64,000 nt of DNA from Bacteroidota bacterium (GCA_018267135.1 JAFDZA010000007.1:78216-142215), one strand, 5' to 3'; counted from the first letter of the stretch, positions 18,742 to 29,193 are shown. Notes: a model not told the origin generated them from the sequence alone. Numbers and translations are program-made.

Positions 18742-19453
18742 TGACCTCTTGATCGGTGACTAGTCTCTGCCAGAAGGGTACATGATCCCACAGCGTTACG
18801 TCTAGTTGCGAAAAGGTTGGTAGAGCCGTCCATACAGAATCGTTCACATACTTTTCATTAAGTGCTTTAAGCACGTCGACAAATAATAGTTCACGATCAT
18901 TCCCGTACCCATAAACATCCCTTCGCAAATCGCTAAGCGTAGATAACAAAGACTCCCTCGAGTTTCCAGTCGAGATAAAGTTGCGTAGTACTTCAGTGTA
19001 TCCACGAATTTTATCTCCAAATGGATTTGCGCCCAGATCTTGCAACTCGCCATTTGGCCGCTTGGTGATTAGAGCTGTTATTAAAGTATCTAAATTGTTG
19101 CAATCAAGGTCACCGGACTGGATACCTCGTAAAATGACGTAAGAGCTCCCCGGAAAACCGCATAGATAGTAAGCAGCTGCACTAAGAATGCAAAGATATC
19201 TTTGGTGATCATTTTCTTTTCTAGAGGACAGAAGGTTGTCAAAGTATTTCGCACTAAACAAAAGATCATTTGTTTCAGCATTCACCGAGTAATTTGCGGT
19301 GAAGTCACCAAGAATCCCAATAGCTAAATCCAGAGGTACAGTTAGGTCTTCCGAAGGCTCGATATGATGCTCCTATGGAATATGATATTCAAACATTTTG
19401 GCCTTCGATCTCGTGATCGCTAAGGTTCTTATGGAGTCACGCTCAGGCTTCAT
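18713..19453 (-). pseudogene. hamB: hamB (Hachiman helicase) remnant: in-frame stop and loss of the helicase part
   Basis: From the ATG at 19453, which overlaps the hamA stop, the frame reads into a typical Hachiman-type DEAD/DEAH helicase N-terminus (AIGILGDFT, then ILSAAAYYLCGFPGSSYV). Codon 27 is TAG (19373-19375), followed by good in-frame sequence. After about 245 codons the frame ends at 18713, before any Walker A or DExH motif, whereas HamB is normally around a thousand residues. The break lies at the 3' end of the 626-aa gene, which suggests a deletion junction. The gene cannot be functional as it stands. Confidence 0.7.
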
Positions 19454-20255
19454 TGCTTGCTAATTCATAAAGTTTGTTGACCAGAGCCATCAAATCATTT
19501 CCCTTTATCGCAATTAGGAGAAGACGTCTTTTATTAGGGTGACCATCTGCGGATATTTTTGTCACGACGTCGTTAGACCAAGAAGCATTAGAATGTACGG
19601 CTGCAGCACCGGATGTTTCAATATAAGGGTGGTCTCGCTCATTTTGAAAAACGATTCACGACTTGAGCCATTGCTACATCATTTCGCTGCATTAGTCTTT
19701 GCTTCATCGCATTTAGAGATTCAGCCTTCCTTATCCTAAAGTCTTTTTTTGAATCGTTAATTGCTCGGCTTAGAGTGGTGGTTGAATTACCTGACAAGGC
19801 ACACTTAACTTCAAACGTGCATAGTCGATCGTTAGGCGATTCATTTCGGTTGCTATTCCTAAACTTAAATCCGATTACGTCGACTCCTTTGGAACTTTCA
19901 TTTCTTATCGACTTAAATTCGTACCTGGTCCTCGGAACGATATAGCCCATAATGTATTCGAGGTAGTCTGCGACAAGAATCTCCCGAAATCTCCCGATCG
20001 GATGCTGGGACCCGGCGCGGAATCACCGTCAGGAAATTTAATTTCCTTTAAATAGTTAGCTCGGGAAAGCCCAGTTCCGTTTCGAAGAGCATCAATCTCA
20101 GAGTCTTTGCAATAATGTTCTCTGAAATGTTTGGCCCAATCAGAAAAAACACTTTGCTGTTCTTTGGGATTGAATTTTAAAATAGCAACAGTCTTTCCAT
20201 CGAGGGTTTTTAAGGGAGTACCACTGTTAACTAGCCATTTAACGTGTGGAAGCAT
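19443..20255 (-). pseudogene. hamA: hamA (Hachiman DUF1837 nuclease), two frameshifts
   Basis: Three reading frames joined give one protein of about 270 aa with DUF1837 features: HFREHYCKDSEID, GTGLSRANYL, GPSIRSGDFG; then VPRTRYEFKS, GVDVIGFKF, FEVKCALSG (PD-(D/E)xK-type active site) and SLNAMKQR; then a C-terminal segment ending ELASNEA. One base is missing near 19981-19986, and one extra T lies in a T-run near 19645-19650. The stop overlaps the hamB start, as in intact Hachiman operons. The pair was anti-phage cargo of the Tn7-like element and is now decayed, unless both indels are assembly errors. Confidence 0.72.
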
Positions 20256-20419
20256 TGGGCAAATAGGTCAGTGATGATGAAGACTCGAGCCTTTTGAGCC
20301 ATTGCACCAAATATCGTGATTTGTCCCCTTAGCAGGTTAGAACATAGGAGTTTCTTCTATAATTAGACTTTGCTAAACTGAAGCAAGCGCCTTGAGCCTT
20401 AAACTTAGAGCCTAGATTT

Positions 20420-20929
20420 TCACCGGCTGGTTTTTCCAAAATTTTGCTTCATGTCTTCATCTCGTGTCGCCATCAGACCGAAGTTACTAGTGAGTGTCAC
20501 GACCGTGCCAGCTGATGCAGTGAGTTTCCAGCCGCATTGTTTAAATATTTTCTCCGCGTCTTTCGGAAACAGCCTGGACTCGATGTTCACAAGGAAGGAA
20601 TATTCAATCCAGCACAGTCGTGCCAATTTCATGGCTTCCCCAAGTAGCTCCACTGAGTTCACCGATGAGTTGTTTACAAAGAGGACACATCGTAGTCCAT
20701 ACACCCTTGTTTTGACTCGCTGCTTTTCCCACACCAGGATTGCCTGGCCTGTAATGTGACGAAGAACCAGCCTCTTATTCTTACCATACATTGTTAGGTC
20801 AGTTTTCGCTCGCGTCAAATGGTGCTGAATCTTCAACCTTTTGAGTTCGTTAAGAATGAGTTTGTCATCGCTGAGTACTTCCGTCCAGTAAGAGCCCATC
20901 AACGGTTTAAAATTTGAATGCTTTGCCAT
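20420..20929 (-). CDS. Hypothetical protein between tniQ and hamA (169 aa)
   Basis: A basic, soluble protein with no signal peptide or membrane span. The N-terminus reads MAKHSNFKPLMGSYW, and the C-terminal half contains IFKQCGWKLTASAGTVVTL, which slightly resembles the closing strand of GNAT-like folds, but this is weak. It follows tniQ after 62 nt in the same direction and could be an accessory gene of the transposon or its first cargo gene. Function not recognised. Confidence 0.5.
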   Translation of the reverse strand: MAKHSNFKPLMGSYWTEVLSDDKLILNELKRLKIQHHLTRAKTDLTMYGKNKRLVLRHITGQAILVWEKQRVKTRVYGLRCVLFVNNSSVNSVELLGEAMKLARLCWIEYSFLVNIESRLFPKDAEKIFKQCGWKLTASAGTVVTLTSNFGLMATRDEDMKQNFGKTSR

Positions 20930-20991
20930 GTGACTTTTTTCATCTCAGATGGCAATTCAAAACAAAAGCGAATTTGGCTTAACCCCAACCC

Positions 20992-22035
20992 CTAATGTTT
21001 TTGTTTTTTTGCTTGCATCCTCATGATGCTTTTTTCTGAAGCAGATGGCAGGTGAAGGTGATCATTCGCTACAGTAATAAACCAGGGAGGCAAGGACTGA
21101 GTGTCCTTCAAAACAATGGAAGTGGTCAGTTTTGATTCTTTGCATAGATTAATAAATCGGTGCGGCCACTCTTCTAAAATCCAACAAGCGATGCGAAGAG
21201 AAATTTCACGTTCGATAGTGTTGAACTTTTCGAATTCATGTTTCGTGGGAAGGCTACGAATTCTTAAGTTTTCATAGGACATAATCAGTTCAACAAAATG
21301 GCGATACCAGGGTGATGTGCTTCGTAGGAACTTCAATATCTGATAGAGCGCATCAAAGTATTCGTTAGATGGGCACCTATCCTGCCAATGCTTGGTCTTT
21401 ATTATAGTGTTGATTTTGGTTTGATAGCCGATTGTCCCAATTACCGTGGGATATCGGAAGCTGTTTCGGATGTCGAAACCGCATTGCCAACAGGTAGCAA
21501 TTGTATTTGCAGAGACCGTATATTTAAATCCTACGTCTGAGCGAAAGAAGGTAACGGGCGAATTGCAATTCGGGCAACAATCATGAAGTAGTGTATTGCA
21601 TTTTGTACATGCTACTGAAAGCCCGAGCCGCCACGATTTTCTAAAGTAAGGCTCTTCGTCCTTGCTCAAACACACTGGGCAAAATTGGAGACCATTGTTT
21701 GTCCAGGTTCGATGATAGATACCGAGTGGCAGTACCCATTTTTGTTTGTTAGTGGTATTGGATTGTTCAAATATGGTTTTCTCGTAGCTGCGAAGAGTGA
21801 GCTCGTAAATTGTTTCGTAAGGTATTTCAGTAAGGAGTGAAAGCCGTTGAATCATCACATCGGGAATTAGTCTGTCGATGTCACGATTCCAAATGTTTTG
21901 CCTAGGAAGATGAAAGCGACAAAATGTGTGCGCCTTTGTGAGATTGTGCGTTGTCAACCGGAAAAGCCAACTCGAAAACAGTTCGCCTTCCTTCGGTCAA
22001 GTTATCCTAGGCAGGATCGTCAGTTGGTACGCCAT
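20992..22035 (-). pseudogene. tniQ: tniQ/tnsD target-selection protein, TGA at codon 13
   Basis: The frame starts at ATG 22035, inside the 3' end of the tniB gene, and reads MAYQLTILPRIT, then TGA (21997-21999), then PKEGELFSSWLFRL, which is the conserved TniQ opening. After the stop, 321+ codons remain open and contain paired zinc-finger cysteines (CPVC, CTKC, CPNC, CWQC). TniQ/TnsD directs Tn7-like elements to their target site. A CGA-to-TGA change is the simplest explanation. A shorter product from the TTG at 21957 would lack the conserved N-terminus. It is either inactive or suppressed, or the base is a sequencing error. Confidence 0.75.
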
Positions 22036-22912
22036 TGTCTGATCGAGTTGACGGTGGCTGGAACTTAATCTTGTTTAGAATGTCGAGAGTTATCTTCTCC
22101 TCGCCCGATTTGATAGCCAGTACCGACGCTTTCTTTAAAACCGTGACGTACTCCCCAATCAGTCCTTCACCCAATTTCCAAATCTTGCCAGCAATTTCGC
22201 GCGTGGTTCCTAGATTCGACGCCTGCTTTAATGGAAGGCGCATTTCGTAGGCCTTTATAAAGGAGATGAATTCTTTTTGTTTGTTTTTCCAGGAAGCCAG
22301 TCGAATTGGTTCAAACCTGTTGGCAAGCTGCGGATCGTATGTAATCACTCGCTCTACTTCTGACGTTCCCGCCGCAATCACGGAAATCATCAGCTCATTA
22401 CAGAGGACTTTAAGCGTGGTCAGGAATTCTCTTTGTCGATTGGCAGTGGCCGGAGCAATATTGTGGAGCTCGTCGATTAGCAGAATTTTCAGCCCTAGTG
22501 AATTGATGTGAAGCTTGACTTGTTTGAGCTTATTGGAGGCGATGTCGCTGCCATTATGGGCAACATTTAATCGTTCCAATATCGCAGAGTATAACCTGCT
22601 CTCATCTGCCTTGGACGGTGCTTGCATGTACAATACTTTTAAGGTCGGCCCGTTCGGCGGCTGATTGATAACAGGATACCGACTTTCAAATTCCAGGAGT
22701 ATTGACGTCTTGCCATTATTTGTTTCTCCGACTAAGAGGTAGTTTGGCATCCGAGGTATTTTCGGATGGTCGACCAACTCGGTAAACCTTTCTAAAATTT
22801 CAAGCGCCTCTTCAACGGGTATGAACGTGGACCCGTTGATATAGTGGATGCGTTCCTTATCGGACTTCTCCATCATACCACTGGTGACCTTGTCTAAATG
22901 TGGATAGTCCAT
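22007..22912 (-). CDS. tnsC: TniB/TnsC-type AAA+ ATPase of a Tn7-like transposon
   Basis: 301 aa. Walker A GETNNGKTS (about residues 62-70), Walker B LLIDELHN (about 144-151), and a sensor-type region VIAAGT; the C-terminus holds helices typical of TniB. The protein couples target choice (TniQ) to the TnsAB transposase through ATP. It starts 2 nt after tnsB ends, and its 3' end overlaps the tniQ start, as in compact tns operons. It appears intact. Confidence 0.9.
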   Translation of the reverse strand: MDYPHLDKVTSGMMEKSDKERIHYINGSTFIPVEEALEILERFTELVDHPKIPRMPNYLLVGETNNGKTSILLEFESRYPVINQPPNGPTLKVLYMQAPSKADESRLYSAILERLNVAHNGSDIASNKLKQVKLHINSLGLKILLIDELHNIAPATANRQREFLTTLKVLCNELMISVIAAGTSEVERVITYDPQLANRFEPIRLASWKNKQKEFISFIKAYEMRLPLKQASNLGTTREIAGKIWKLGEGLIGEYVTVLKKASVLAIKSGEEKITLDILNKIKFQPPSTRSDNGVPTDDPA

Positions 22913-22914
22913 AC

Positions 22915-24759
22915 TTAGTAAGGTTTTATTTCATCAAGGTTAATCCCTGCGAAAGGATCGTCGTCATCGACTTTAGGCTTTACAACCGTGACTGGATTTT
23001 CAGAATCTTGTTTTTTCGCTTTTTTCTGATCACGCTTTATGAGATCTTTTCTCGCAACTGCTTTCTCTTCTATCTCGTTGGCCAAAGCGATGGCACGAAA
23101 AATTCGATCCTGATCTACTTCTTTCAGCCCTTTAGCTCTCAGCGCCCTGGCCGTGGCCTTGTATTCCCAAATGCTCGGTTTTAAGTGACGATATTGAAGT
23201 CGGGCAAGGTCGATTTTCTCAAATTCTTTTTTTGTGGGATGAAAAAAGTAGATGTGGCTGACGTCGCGTGGGTCGTGTCTGAATTCGTACTCCTTCAACT
23301 TCTTTCCCCGCCCGCGTTCTGTTCGTTTTATGAATGGTTTAAATGTGTTCGAGTAGTAGGAGATGGTTTCGTGCGAAACGCCATCGCTTTGGATAGTTCG
23401 AGTGAACCAAGGAAGGAAGCTGATCTTTACATCCGCTTCATCGGGGATGGCTTGATATCCAATGGCTGGGATCGTGGAGCCGTTTCCTGTGATTTGTTCT
23501 TCCCAAACTGCGATAGGCGGACGCTTTAACTGAGAATGTACCCTAACATGATAATTGTGGACTATAAAATTGACAATATATCTTTCGAGCTCATCGAAAG
23601 TCAAGGCGGCCATTTTCTCAGAATCGTAATTGTCCCTTTGTTTAACATTATGGAATGTTGACCCAGGGAGATTATGGAGCTCAGCATTGAGCGTTTTCTG
23701 GAAGGACTCAATGTGCCCCGCAAACCTTGGATTTTTTCGCGGCCTCCATTCAGTGTGTATCCGAAACTTGTCACATGCTTTTGCCATTGAAAACCCTCGG
23801 AACTCTTTCGCATTGTCCATGTACAGGATCGCCATTTTTCCCCAGCACGGCCAACCACCTTCCAACTTGAGTCGCTCCAGGGTTTTGTCCTTGTTTAGAA
23901 TTGCATGTGAGAGACACAATCCTGCGCTGATAAAACCTGGCTTAAGAAAAGAAAGATAGTATCCGACTATCATTCTCGTAACTACGTCTAGTGCCGTTGT
24001 TAAAACCGGACGGCCTTTGAGTGGAAGATTGTGCACCGGATCAACGAGGATTAAGTCTATCGGCGTGTGGTCAATTTGAACTACCTGCAAAGCGTGCACC
24101 GGATCTGGAAATTCCCCTGGTCGATCACCAAAAGCGTCTTTGGCCTTGTTCTTGCCCTTTCTCCTACCAATCACATCTCGTTGGTCAATATCATGGATTC
24201 GACTCCGAATTGTGTTGTTATGTGGTGGCTTAAGTTTTCTCTTTCTACACTGCACAGCAACTTCCTCAATAACTTTCGTGATGCTTTTTCGGTTGGGAGT
24301 CAAATATTTTTCTTCAATCGCGTCAGCGATTATTTTCTCCAAGGCATCCTCGATTAATTTTCTTCCGTCGAGTGATTTGCCTCTACCTTCTGCGAGGGAC
24401 TCGATTGCTCCATCGCTCGTTCGAAATAAGTCAACCCATCGATATAGAGTTGTGACAGGGACTTTGTGATCTTGGGAAGCCTTCTTGACAATTGCTCCGT
24501 CTCCCGGCGACGCTACTATCGGTCGAATGATATTATAGCGTTTGTTTGCTAGCGCAAGATCTTTCTCAGACAGCGCGAAAATTTCGTTTGGATTCTTTGT
24601 AGCAGAGTCCTCAGGAATTTGAACTAGTTCTCTCCAATCGACTTCAAATGGCTTTTTGTTGCTGCCGGCGACTTGGACTTTATACAAGTCGATCAAGCGC
24701 ACGATTCTTACAGGTGAACCTTGAAACAAAAACTTCTCGCCGGGTTTTATTGCAGCCAT
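22915..24759 (-). CDS. tnsB: TnsB-type DDE transposase
   Basis: 614 aa. N-terminal helix-turn-helix domains (KVPVTTLYRWVDLFR region) precede an RNase H-like core with VQIDHTP (D near 228), YMDNAKEF (D near 313) and HIESFQK (E near 349). The 35-residue spacing of the last two is typical of DDE enzymes. A Mu-type beta-barrel and a basic tail follow. TnsB binds the transposon ends and joins the 3' strands to target DNA. The start ATG overlaps the tnsA stop by 1 nt. It appears intact and full length. Confidence 0.92.
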   Translation of the reverse strand: MAAIKPGEKFLFQGSPVRIVRLIDLYKVQVAGSNKKPFEVDWRELVQIPEDSATKNPNEIFALSEKDLALANKRYNIIRPIVASPGDGAIVKKASQDHKVPVTTLYRWVDLFRTSDGAIESLAEGRGKSLDGRKLIEDALEKIIADAIEEKYLTPNRKSITKVIEEVAVQCRKRKLKPPHNNTIRSRIHDIDQRDVIGRRKGKNKAKDAFGDRPGEFPDPVHALQVVQIDHTPIDLILVDPVHNLPLKGRPVLTTALDVVTRMIVGYYLSFLKPGFISAGLCLSHAILNKDKTLERLKLEGGWPCWGKMAILYMDNAKEFRGFSMAKACDKFRIHTEWRPRKNPRFAGHIESFQKTLNAELHNLPGSTFHNVKQRDNYDSEKMAALTFDELERYIVNFIVHNYHVRVHSQLKRPPIAVWEEQITGNGSTIPAIGYQAIPDEADVKISFLPWFTRTIQSDGVSHETISYYSNTFKPFIKRTERGRGKKLKEYEFRHDPRDVSHIYFFHPTKKEFEKIDLARLQYRHLKPSIWEYKATARALRAKGLKEVDQDRIFRAIALANEIEEKAVARKDLIKRDQKKAKKQDSENPVTVVKPKVDDDDPFAGINLDEIKPY

Positions 24760-25421
24760 TAATTTTCTGAGGCTCTTATTTCCGATATCATATTCACGGG
24801 ATTGTCGAAGTTCGCTATCAATTGACGTGAAGCGACCAAATGCCAGAGGTTCCAGAGTGCCTGGCCTTTTACAAGATCGGAACCTTCGATTCGATCTACC
24901 CAGTTTTGTGCAGTGAAAACCTTGAGCTCACGTGAAATCCGCATGAAATCAATTTTTAGCTTTGGCACTTCACTTGGATCTAAATATCGATGAAGAAAAT
25001 GATAGCTTTTCAAGCGAGTGGTGCGAATGACACTCTCGTCGATTATCTCGAATTTTCCTCCTTTTGCTTTGCAATAGTTTTCCGCGGCTTTAATCTTAAG
25101 TGCAGATTCTTTTTTGAACTCCTCTAACTCGTTTAGGTATTTGATTTCAACCAAGGAGAATTTGGCACCCGTTTCAATGGCGCCTTTGTTTGTATAAGTT
25201 ACTTTGACATCTGGAGTATATTTTGATTTCCTGCCTTTCTCATTGATGAAGGGGATGGTCAGTGGCTGCTCATCGAATGTTTTTACCAGCGGATCGAATT
25301 CCGGGTAATAGAAAAAATCAAATTCGAGTGTTGACTCGGATCGGTGTCGCCGTTTTGTCTTTACACTTGAAAAGTCACCGGTCACCGACCGCGAACTCAT
25401 CCCAATCTTCCTTACTGGCAT
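24759..25421 (-). CDS. tnsA: TnsA-type endonuclease
   Basis: 220 aa. A restriction-enzyme-like core is visible: ESTLEFDFFYYPEFDP (Glu), YTPDVKV (Asp), LVEIKY (E-x-K). The rest matches the TnsA C-terminal domain that contacts TnsC. TnsA cuts the 5' strands at the transposon ends, so with TnsB the element moves by cut-and-paste. It is the first gene of tnsABC-tniQ, about 50 bp from the end repeats near rpsO, the arrangement expected for the tns-bearing end. Confidence 0.88.
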   Translation of the reverse strand: MPVRKIGMSSRSVTGDFSSVKTKRRHRSESTLEFDFFYYPEFDPLVKTFDEQPLTIPFINEKGRKSKYTPDVKVTYTNKGAIETGAKFSLVEIKYLNELEEFKKESALKIKAAENYCKAKGGKFEIIDESVIRTTRLKSYHFLHRYLDPSEVPKLKIDFMRISRELKVFTAQNWVDRIEGSDLVKGQALWNLWHLVASRQLIANFDNPVNMISEIRASEN

Positions 25422-25473
25422 AAAAACGTCGGAGTTGATTTCTAGCCTAATTTAAGCATTTCCTTGAGATTTA

Positions 25474-25581
25474 TTTCCATTCTTCATTGTCGTATGCAGA
25501 GTTTTTTCCATTCTTCGGTGGAATGAATGAATCTGCCGACCGCTTTTTCAAGTCAATTTTCAATAGTGATTTCCATCTACC
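25474..25581. repeat. Transposon-end repeats (putative TnsB sites)
   Basis: Three boxes in the same orientation: TTTCCATTCTTC at 25474-25485, the same at 25505-25516, and the diverged TTTCCATCTACC at 25570-25581. Spacing is 31 and 65 bp. Direct repeats of this size next to tnsA are the hallmark of Tn7-like ends. They stop 40 bp before the rpsO promoter. Confidence 0.55.
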
Positions 25582-25622
25582 GATGTTGTTATTTCAATGT
25601 ATCGAAGGAAATACCATGAGTT

Positions 25623-25653
25623 TTGGTGGTTTAACCTTTTTATTCTACTTTTG
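25623..25653 (+). promoter_or_regulatory. rpsO promoter, Bacteroidota type
   Basis: TTG (25623-25625), 20-nt spacer, TACTTTTG (25646-25653), a perfect TAnnTTTG. It sits right beside the transposon end, so the insertion left the promoter intact. Confidence 0.65.
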
Positions 25654-25692
25654 CGCGATTAAAACGAAGAAAAAAGCTAAAAACAAAAGCAG

Positions 25693-25968
25693 ATGTATTT
25701 AACCTCAGCCGTAAAACAAGAGTTGTTCAGCAAACATAGCTTTGCCAAGAAGAAGACAGATACGGGTTCTCCCGAATCGCAGATTGCTCTGTTCACGCAC
25801 CGAATCAACCACTTAACCAGCCACTTACAAAAAAACAAAAAAGACTTTGCTACCCAGCAGGGATTGTTGAAACTAGTGGGGAAGCGTAAAAAACTACTAA
25901 ATTACCTTCAGCATAATGACATTAGCCGCTACCGTGCTATGCTGACCGAGTTAGACCTAAGAAAATAA
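25693..25968 (+). CDS. rpsO: 30S ribosomal protein S15
   Basis: 91 aa, the usual length. Contains the S15 signatures [19 protein letters not shown] and [15 protein letters not shown]. It binds 16S rRNA in the small-subunit platform. It lies upstream of pnp, as in many bacteria, with a strong terminator between them. Confidence 0.98.
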   Translation: MYLTSAVKQELFSKHSFAKKKTDTGSPESQIALFTHRINHLTSHLQKNKKDFATQQGLLKLVGKRKKLLNYLQHNDISRYRAMLTELDLRK

Positions 25969-25987
25969 AAAAAACGATATCCGATCA

Positions 25988-26011
25988 GGGAACCTCTTTA
26001 GGTTCCCTTTT
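25988..26011 (+). terminator. rpsO terminator
   Basis: GGGAACCT-CTTT-AGGTTCCC followed by TTTT: a perfect 8-bp stem and 4-nt loop. A smaller hairpin, AGGCT-ATTC-AGCCT (26025-26038), lies just before the pnp start and may take part in pnp leader control. Confidence 0.85.
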
Positions 26012-26051
26012 CGCATTTAATAACAGGCTATTCAGCCTCAACCATATCTTT

Positions 26052-28199
26052 ATGAAACCTACTGTAATTTCTAAAACGTGCCACTTGCCCGATGGCAGAC
26101 CAATAACAATTGAAACAGGGAAGCTAGCACGCCAGGCCGATGGCAGCGTAGTGCTGCGCATGGATAACACCATGATTTTAGCCTCGGTTGTCTCAAACAA
26201 AGAAGGCGTGGAAGGAGCCGATTTTTTACCGCTTTCTGTTGACTATCAAGAAAAATTTGCCTCCACCGGAAAAATACCCGGTGGCTTTTTAAAACGCGAA
26301 GGAAAACTTTCCGATTATGAAGTCTTGATCAGCCGTCTGGTAGATCGTGCCATTCGTCCGTTGTTTCCGGATGATTACCATGCCGAAACACAAGTTAATA
26401 TTCAACTGATCTCGGGCGATGCCAAGGCACTGCCCGATTCATTAGCAGCTTTTGCCGCTTCAGCGGCTCTTTCGGTATCAGATATTCCTTTTCAAGGACC
26501 TATTTCGGAAGTGCGGGTGGTTCGGGTAGATGGCCAGTTCATTATCAATCCTACTTTAGAACAAAAAGAAAAATCAGATCTTGATTTTATTGTAGCTGCC
26601 TCTATAGAAAATATATTGATGGTGGAAGGAGAAGCAAAAGAAATTCAGGAAGCGGATATGTTAAAGGCATTAAAGCTCGCCCATGAGGCCATCAAAACAC
26701 AATGCCAGTTGCAGATCGAATTAACCAAAGAAGTTGGTAAAGTTGAAAAACGTAAGTACGAACACGAAACAAAAGATGAAACGCTGCGCGAAGAACTTCA
26801 TAATCAGTTGTACAACAAAGTATATGAAGTAGCGGCCAAACAATTAAAAAGTAAACACGACCGCTCCGAACTTTTTGGAAAAATTATTGAAGATTATCTG
26901 GCGGCTCTACCGCAAGAAACAACGATCAATAAAGACCTGGTAAAAAAGTACTACAAAGAGATTCAGAAGAAAGCATGCCGTAATTTGGTACTGAATGAAA
27001 AGGTAAGGTTAGATGGAAGGAAAACGACCGAAATTCGTCCGATCTGGACCGAAGTAGATTACCTGCCTTCAGCTCATGGCTCAGCTATATTTACGCGGGG
27101 CGAAACACAGTCGTTAACTACGGCCACTTTGGGTACCAAACTTGACGAGCAGCTGATCGATGGTGCCATGTTTGCCGGAACCAACAAATTTATTTTACAC
27201 TACAACTTCCCGGGATTTTCTACCGGTGAGGTAAAACCCAACCGAGGCCCCGGCAGGCGCGAAGTGGGCCATGGAAATTTAGCCATGCGCTCATTAAAGC
27301 AAGTGCTTCCTAACCTAACGGAAAGCCCCTATACCATCCGGGTGGTATCTGATATTTTAGAATCGAACGGGTCATCGTCAATGGCTACTGTTTGTGCAGG
27401 TTCCTTGGCCTTAATGGATGCGGGTATTCAAATATCGGCCCCGGTTTCCGGAATTGCCATGGGCATGATTTCCGACAGCTCTACCGGAAAATATGCAATC
27501 CTTTCCGATATCCTGGGCGATGAAGACCATTTGGGCGATATGGATTTTAAAGTAACCGGTACGGAAAAAGGGATTACAGCCTGCCAAATGGATTTGAAAG
27601 TAGATGGCCTGACCTACGAAGTGCTGGCCGAAGCATTAAACCAGGCAAAAGACGGAAGGCATTTCATTTTGAATGAAATGAAAAAATCTTTGAGCGCACC
27701 CAGACCTGATTTTAAGCCTAACGCGCCTCGTGCCGTTACCATTACAATTGATAAAGATATGATTGGGGCCGTTATCGGACCGGGCGGCAAAGTGGTGCAG
27801 GATATCCAAAAAACAACCGGTGCCACCATCGTTATTGAAGAAGTAGCCAATAAAGGGCTGGTTAATATTTTTGCTACCGACCAAAATGTGATGGATGCTG
27901 CCGTGAAGCGGGTAAAAGCCATTGTGGCCATACCCGAAGTGGGCGAAGTGTACGATGGAAAAGTGAAATCGATCATGCCATTTGGTGCTTTTGTTGAGTT
28001 TATGCCGGGCAAAGACGGCTTACTCCACATTTCCGAAATAAAGTGGGAACGCCTTGAAAAAATGGACGGAGTGCTTGAGGTAGGCGAGGAGATTAAGGTG
28101 AAATTGATTGAGGTGGACAAGAAAACTGGCAAGTTCCGGTTATCCAGAAAGGTGTTGATTCCCAAACCTCCGGCTAAAGAGGGGGCTGCTGTTTCTTAA
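26052..28199 (+). CDS. pnp: Polyribonucleotide nucleotidyltransferase (PNPase)
   Basis: 715 aa with both RNase PH cores ([21 protein letters not shown] in the first; [23 protein letters not shown] and [17 protein letters not shown] in the second), a KH domain ([11 protein letters not shown]) and an S1 domain ([21 protein letters not shown]). It degrades RNA 3' to 5' by phosphorolysis in the degradosome. Full length and in its usual place after rpsO. Confidence 0.98.
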   Translation: MKPTVISKTCHLPDGRPITIETGKLARQADGSVVLRMDNTMILASVVSNKEGVEGADFLPLSVDYQEKFASTGKIPGGFLKREGKLSDYEVLISRLVDRAIRPLFPDDYHAETQVNIQLISGDAKALPDSLAAFAASAALSVSDIPFQGPISEVRVVRVDGQFIINPTLEQKEKSDLDFIVAASIENILMVEGEAKEIQEADMLKALKLAHEAIKTQCQLQIELTKEVGKVEKRKYEHETKDETLREELHNQLYNKVYEVAAKQLKSKHDRSELFGKIIEDYLAALPQETTINKDLVKKYYKEIQKKACRNLVLNEKVRLDGRKTTEIRPIWTEVDYLPSAHGSAIFTRGETQSLTTATLGTKLDEQLIDGAMFAGTNKFILHYNFPGFSTGEVKPNRGPGRREVGHGNLAMRSLKQVLPNLTESPYTIRVVSDILESNGSSSMATVCAGSLALMDAGIQISAPVSGIAMGMISDSSTGKYAILSDILGDEDHLGDMDFKVTGTEKGITACQMDLKVDGLTYEVLAEALNQAKDGRHFILNEMKKSLSAPRPDFKPNAPRAVTITIDKDMIGAVIGPGGKVVQDIQKTTGATIVIEEVANKGLVNIFATDQNVMDAAVKRVKAIVAIPEVGEVYDGKVKSIMPFGAFVEFMPGKDGLLHISEIKWERLEKMDGVLEVGEEIKVKLIEVDKKTGKFRLSRKVLIPKPPAKEGAAVS

Positions 28200-28274
28200 T
28201 TAGTCTGGATTTTACTTGATTATTTACGGAACTTATTTCTAATTTTCACGTGTTTAAACGAAGGTAATACCAAC

Positions 28275-29138
28275 ATGAGACAGCTAAAAATCAGTAAACA
28301 GATTACTAACCGCGAAAGCCAATCGCTGGACAAATACCTTCAGGAAATAGGCAAGGTAGATTTGCTCACACCTGACGAAGAGGTAGAATTAGCCAAACGC
28401 ATTAAAGAGAGCGATCAAATTGCCTTAGAAAAACTGACTAAGGCCAATTTACGCTTCGTGGTTTCGGTAGCTAAACAATACCAAAATCAGGGATTATCAT
28501 TAGGCGATTTAATCAACGAAGGCAACCTGGGGTTAATCAAAGCCGCCCAACGGTTTGATGAAACGCGCGGTTTTAAATTTATCTCGTATGCCGTTTGGTG
28601 GATTCGCCAATCTATTTTACAAGCATTGGCCGAGCAATCGCGTATTGTGCGTCTGCCGTTAAATCGGGTCGGGTCACTCAATAAAATTTCCAAAACATTT
28701 TCTGAATTGGAACAAAAGTACGAGCGCGAACCATCACCCGAAGAATTGGCCGAAGTGCTGCAAGTAACAACGGCCGAAGTGGTAGATACCATGAAAATTT
28801 CCGGTCGTCATGTTTCAATGGATGCACCTTTTGTGCAGGGAGAGGAAAATAGCTTGTTGGATGTACTGGAAAACGATAGTGAAGAAACACCCGACTCCGG
28901 CCTGATTACCGATTCGCTGCGCAGAGAAGTGCAACGGGCGCTCTCAACCCTTACCCAACGCGAAGCCGATGTTATTACCCTCTACTTCGGGTTGAATGGG
29001 GAACACGCCATGACGTTAGAAGAAATTGGTGAAAAATTTAGTTTAACCCGCGAACGGGTAAGACAAATTAAAGAAAAAGCCATTCGCAGGCTACGTCACA
29101 CCAGCCGCAGCAAGGCCTTGAAACCTTACCTGGGATAA
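28275..29138 (+). CDS. rpoD: Primary sigma factor RpoD/SigA (short Bacteroidota form)
   Basis: 287 aa, the usual size in Bacteroidota, without the long region 1.1. Region 2 shows [37 protein letters not shown] and the -10 binding part [13 protein letters not shown]; region 4 shows [28 protein letters not shown] sequence. This factor reads the TTG/TAnnTTTG promoters seen elsewhere in the window. It ends at a good terminator. Confidence 0.97.
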   Translation: MRQLKISKQITNRESQSLDKYLQEIGKVDLLTPDEEVELAKRIKESDQIALEKLTKANLRFVVSVAKQYQNQGLSLGDLINEGNLGLIKAAQRFDETRGFKFISYAVWWIRQSILQALAEQSRIVRLPLNRVGSLNKISKTFSELEQKYEREPSPEELAEVLQVTTAEVVDTMKISGRHVSMDAPFVQGEENSLLDVLENDSEETPDSGLITDSLRREVQRALSTLTQREADVITLYFGLNGEHAMTLEEIGEKFSLTRERVRQIKEKAIRRLRHTSRSKALKPYLG

Positions 29139-29167
29139 AGGTGTTAAAACAATAAACATAAAATTAA

Positions 29168-29193
29168 AGGTCTCTTTCATCGAGACCTTTTTT
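29168..29193 (+). terminator. rpoD terminator
   Basis: AGGTCTC-TTTCATC-GAGACCT followed by a T6 run. Perfect 7-bp stem. Confidence 0.85.

Larger units (their letters stand above)
20420..25600. mobile_element. Tn7-like transposon, transposition end (right boundary between about 25582 and 25620)
   Basis: It contains tnsA, tnsB, tnsC/tniB, tniQ and end repeats. The element must extend left of 20420 to include cargo (the hamAB remnant, perhaps the 626-aa gene and the ubiquitin-like operon). I found no matching left-end repeats and no TGT/ACA termini, so the left boundary is open. Confidence 0.7.

Noticed and set aside
27614..28165. 183-codon antisense frame within pnp
   Set aside because: Mirror of conserved pnp codons; no independent support.
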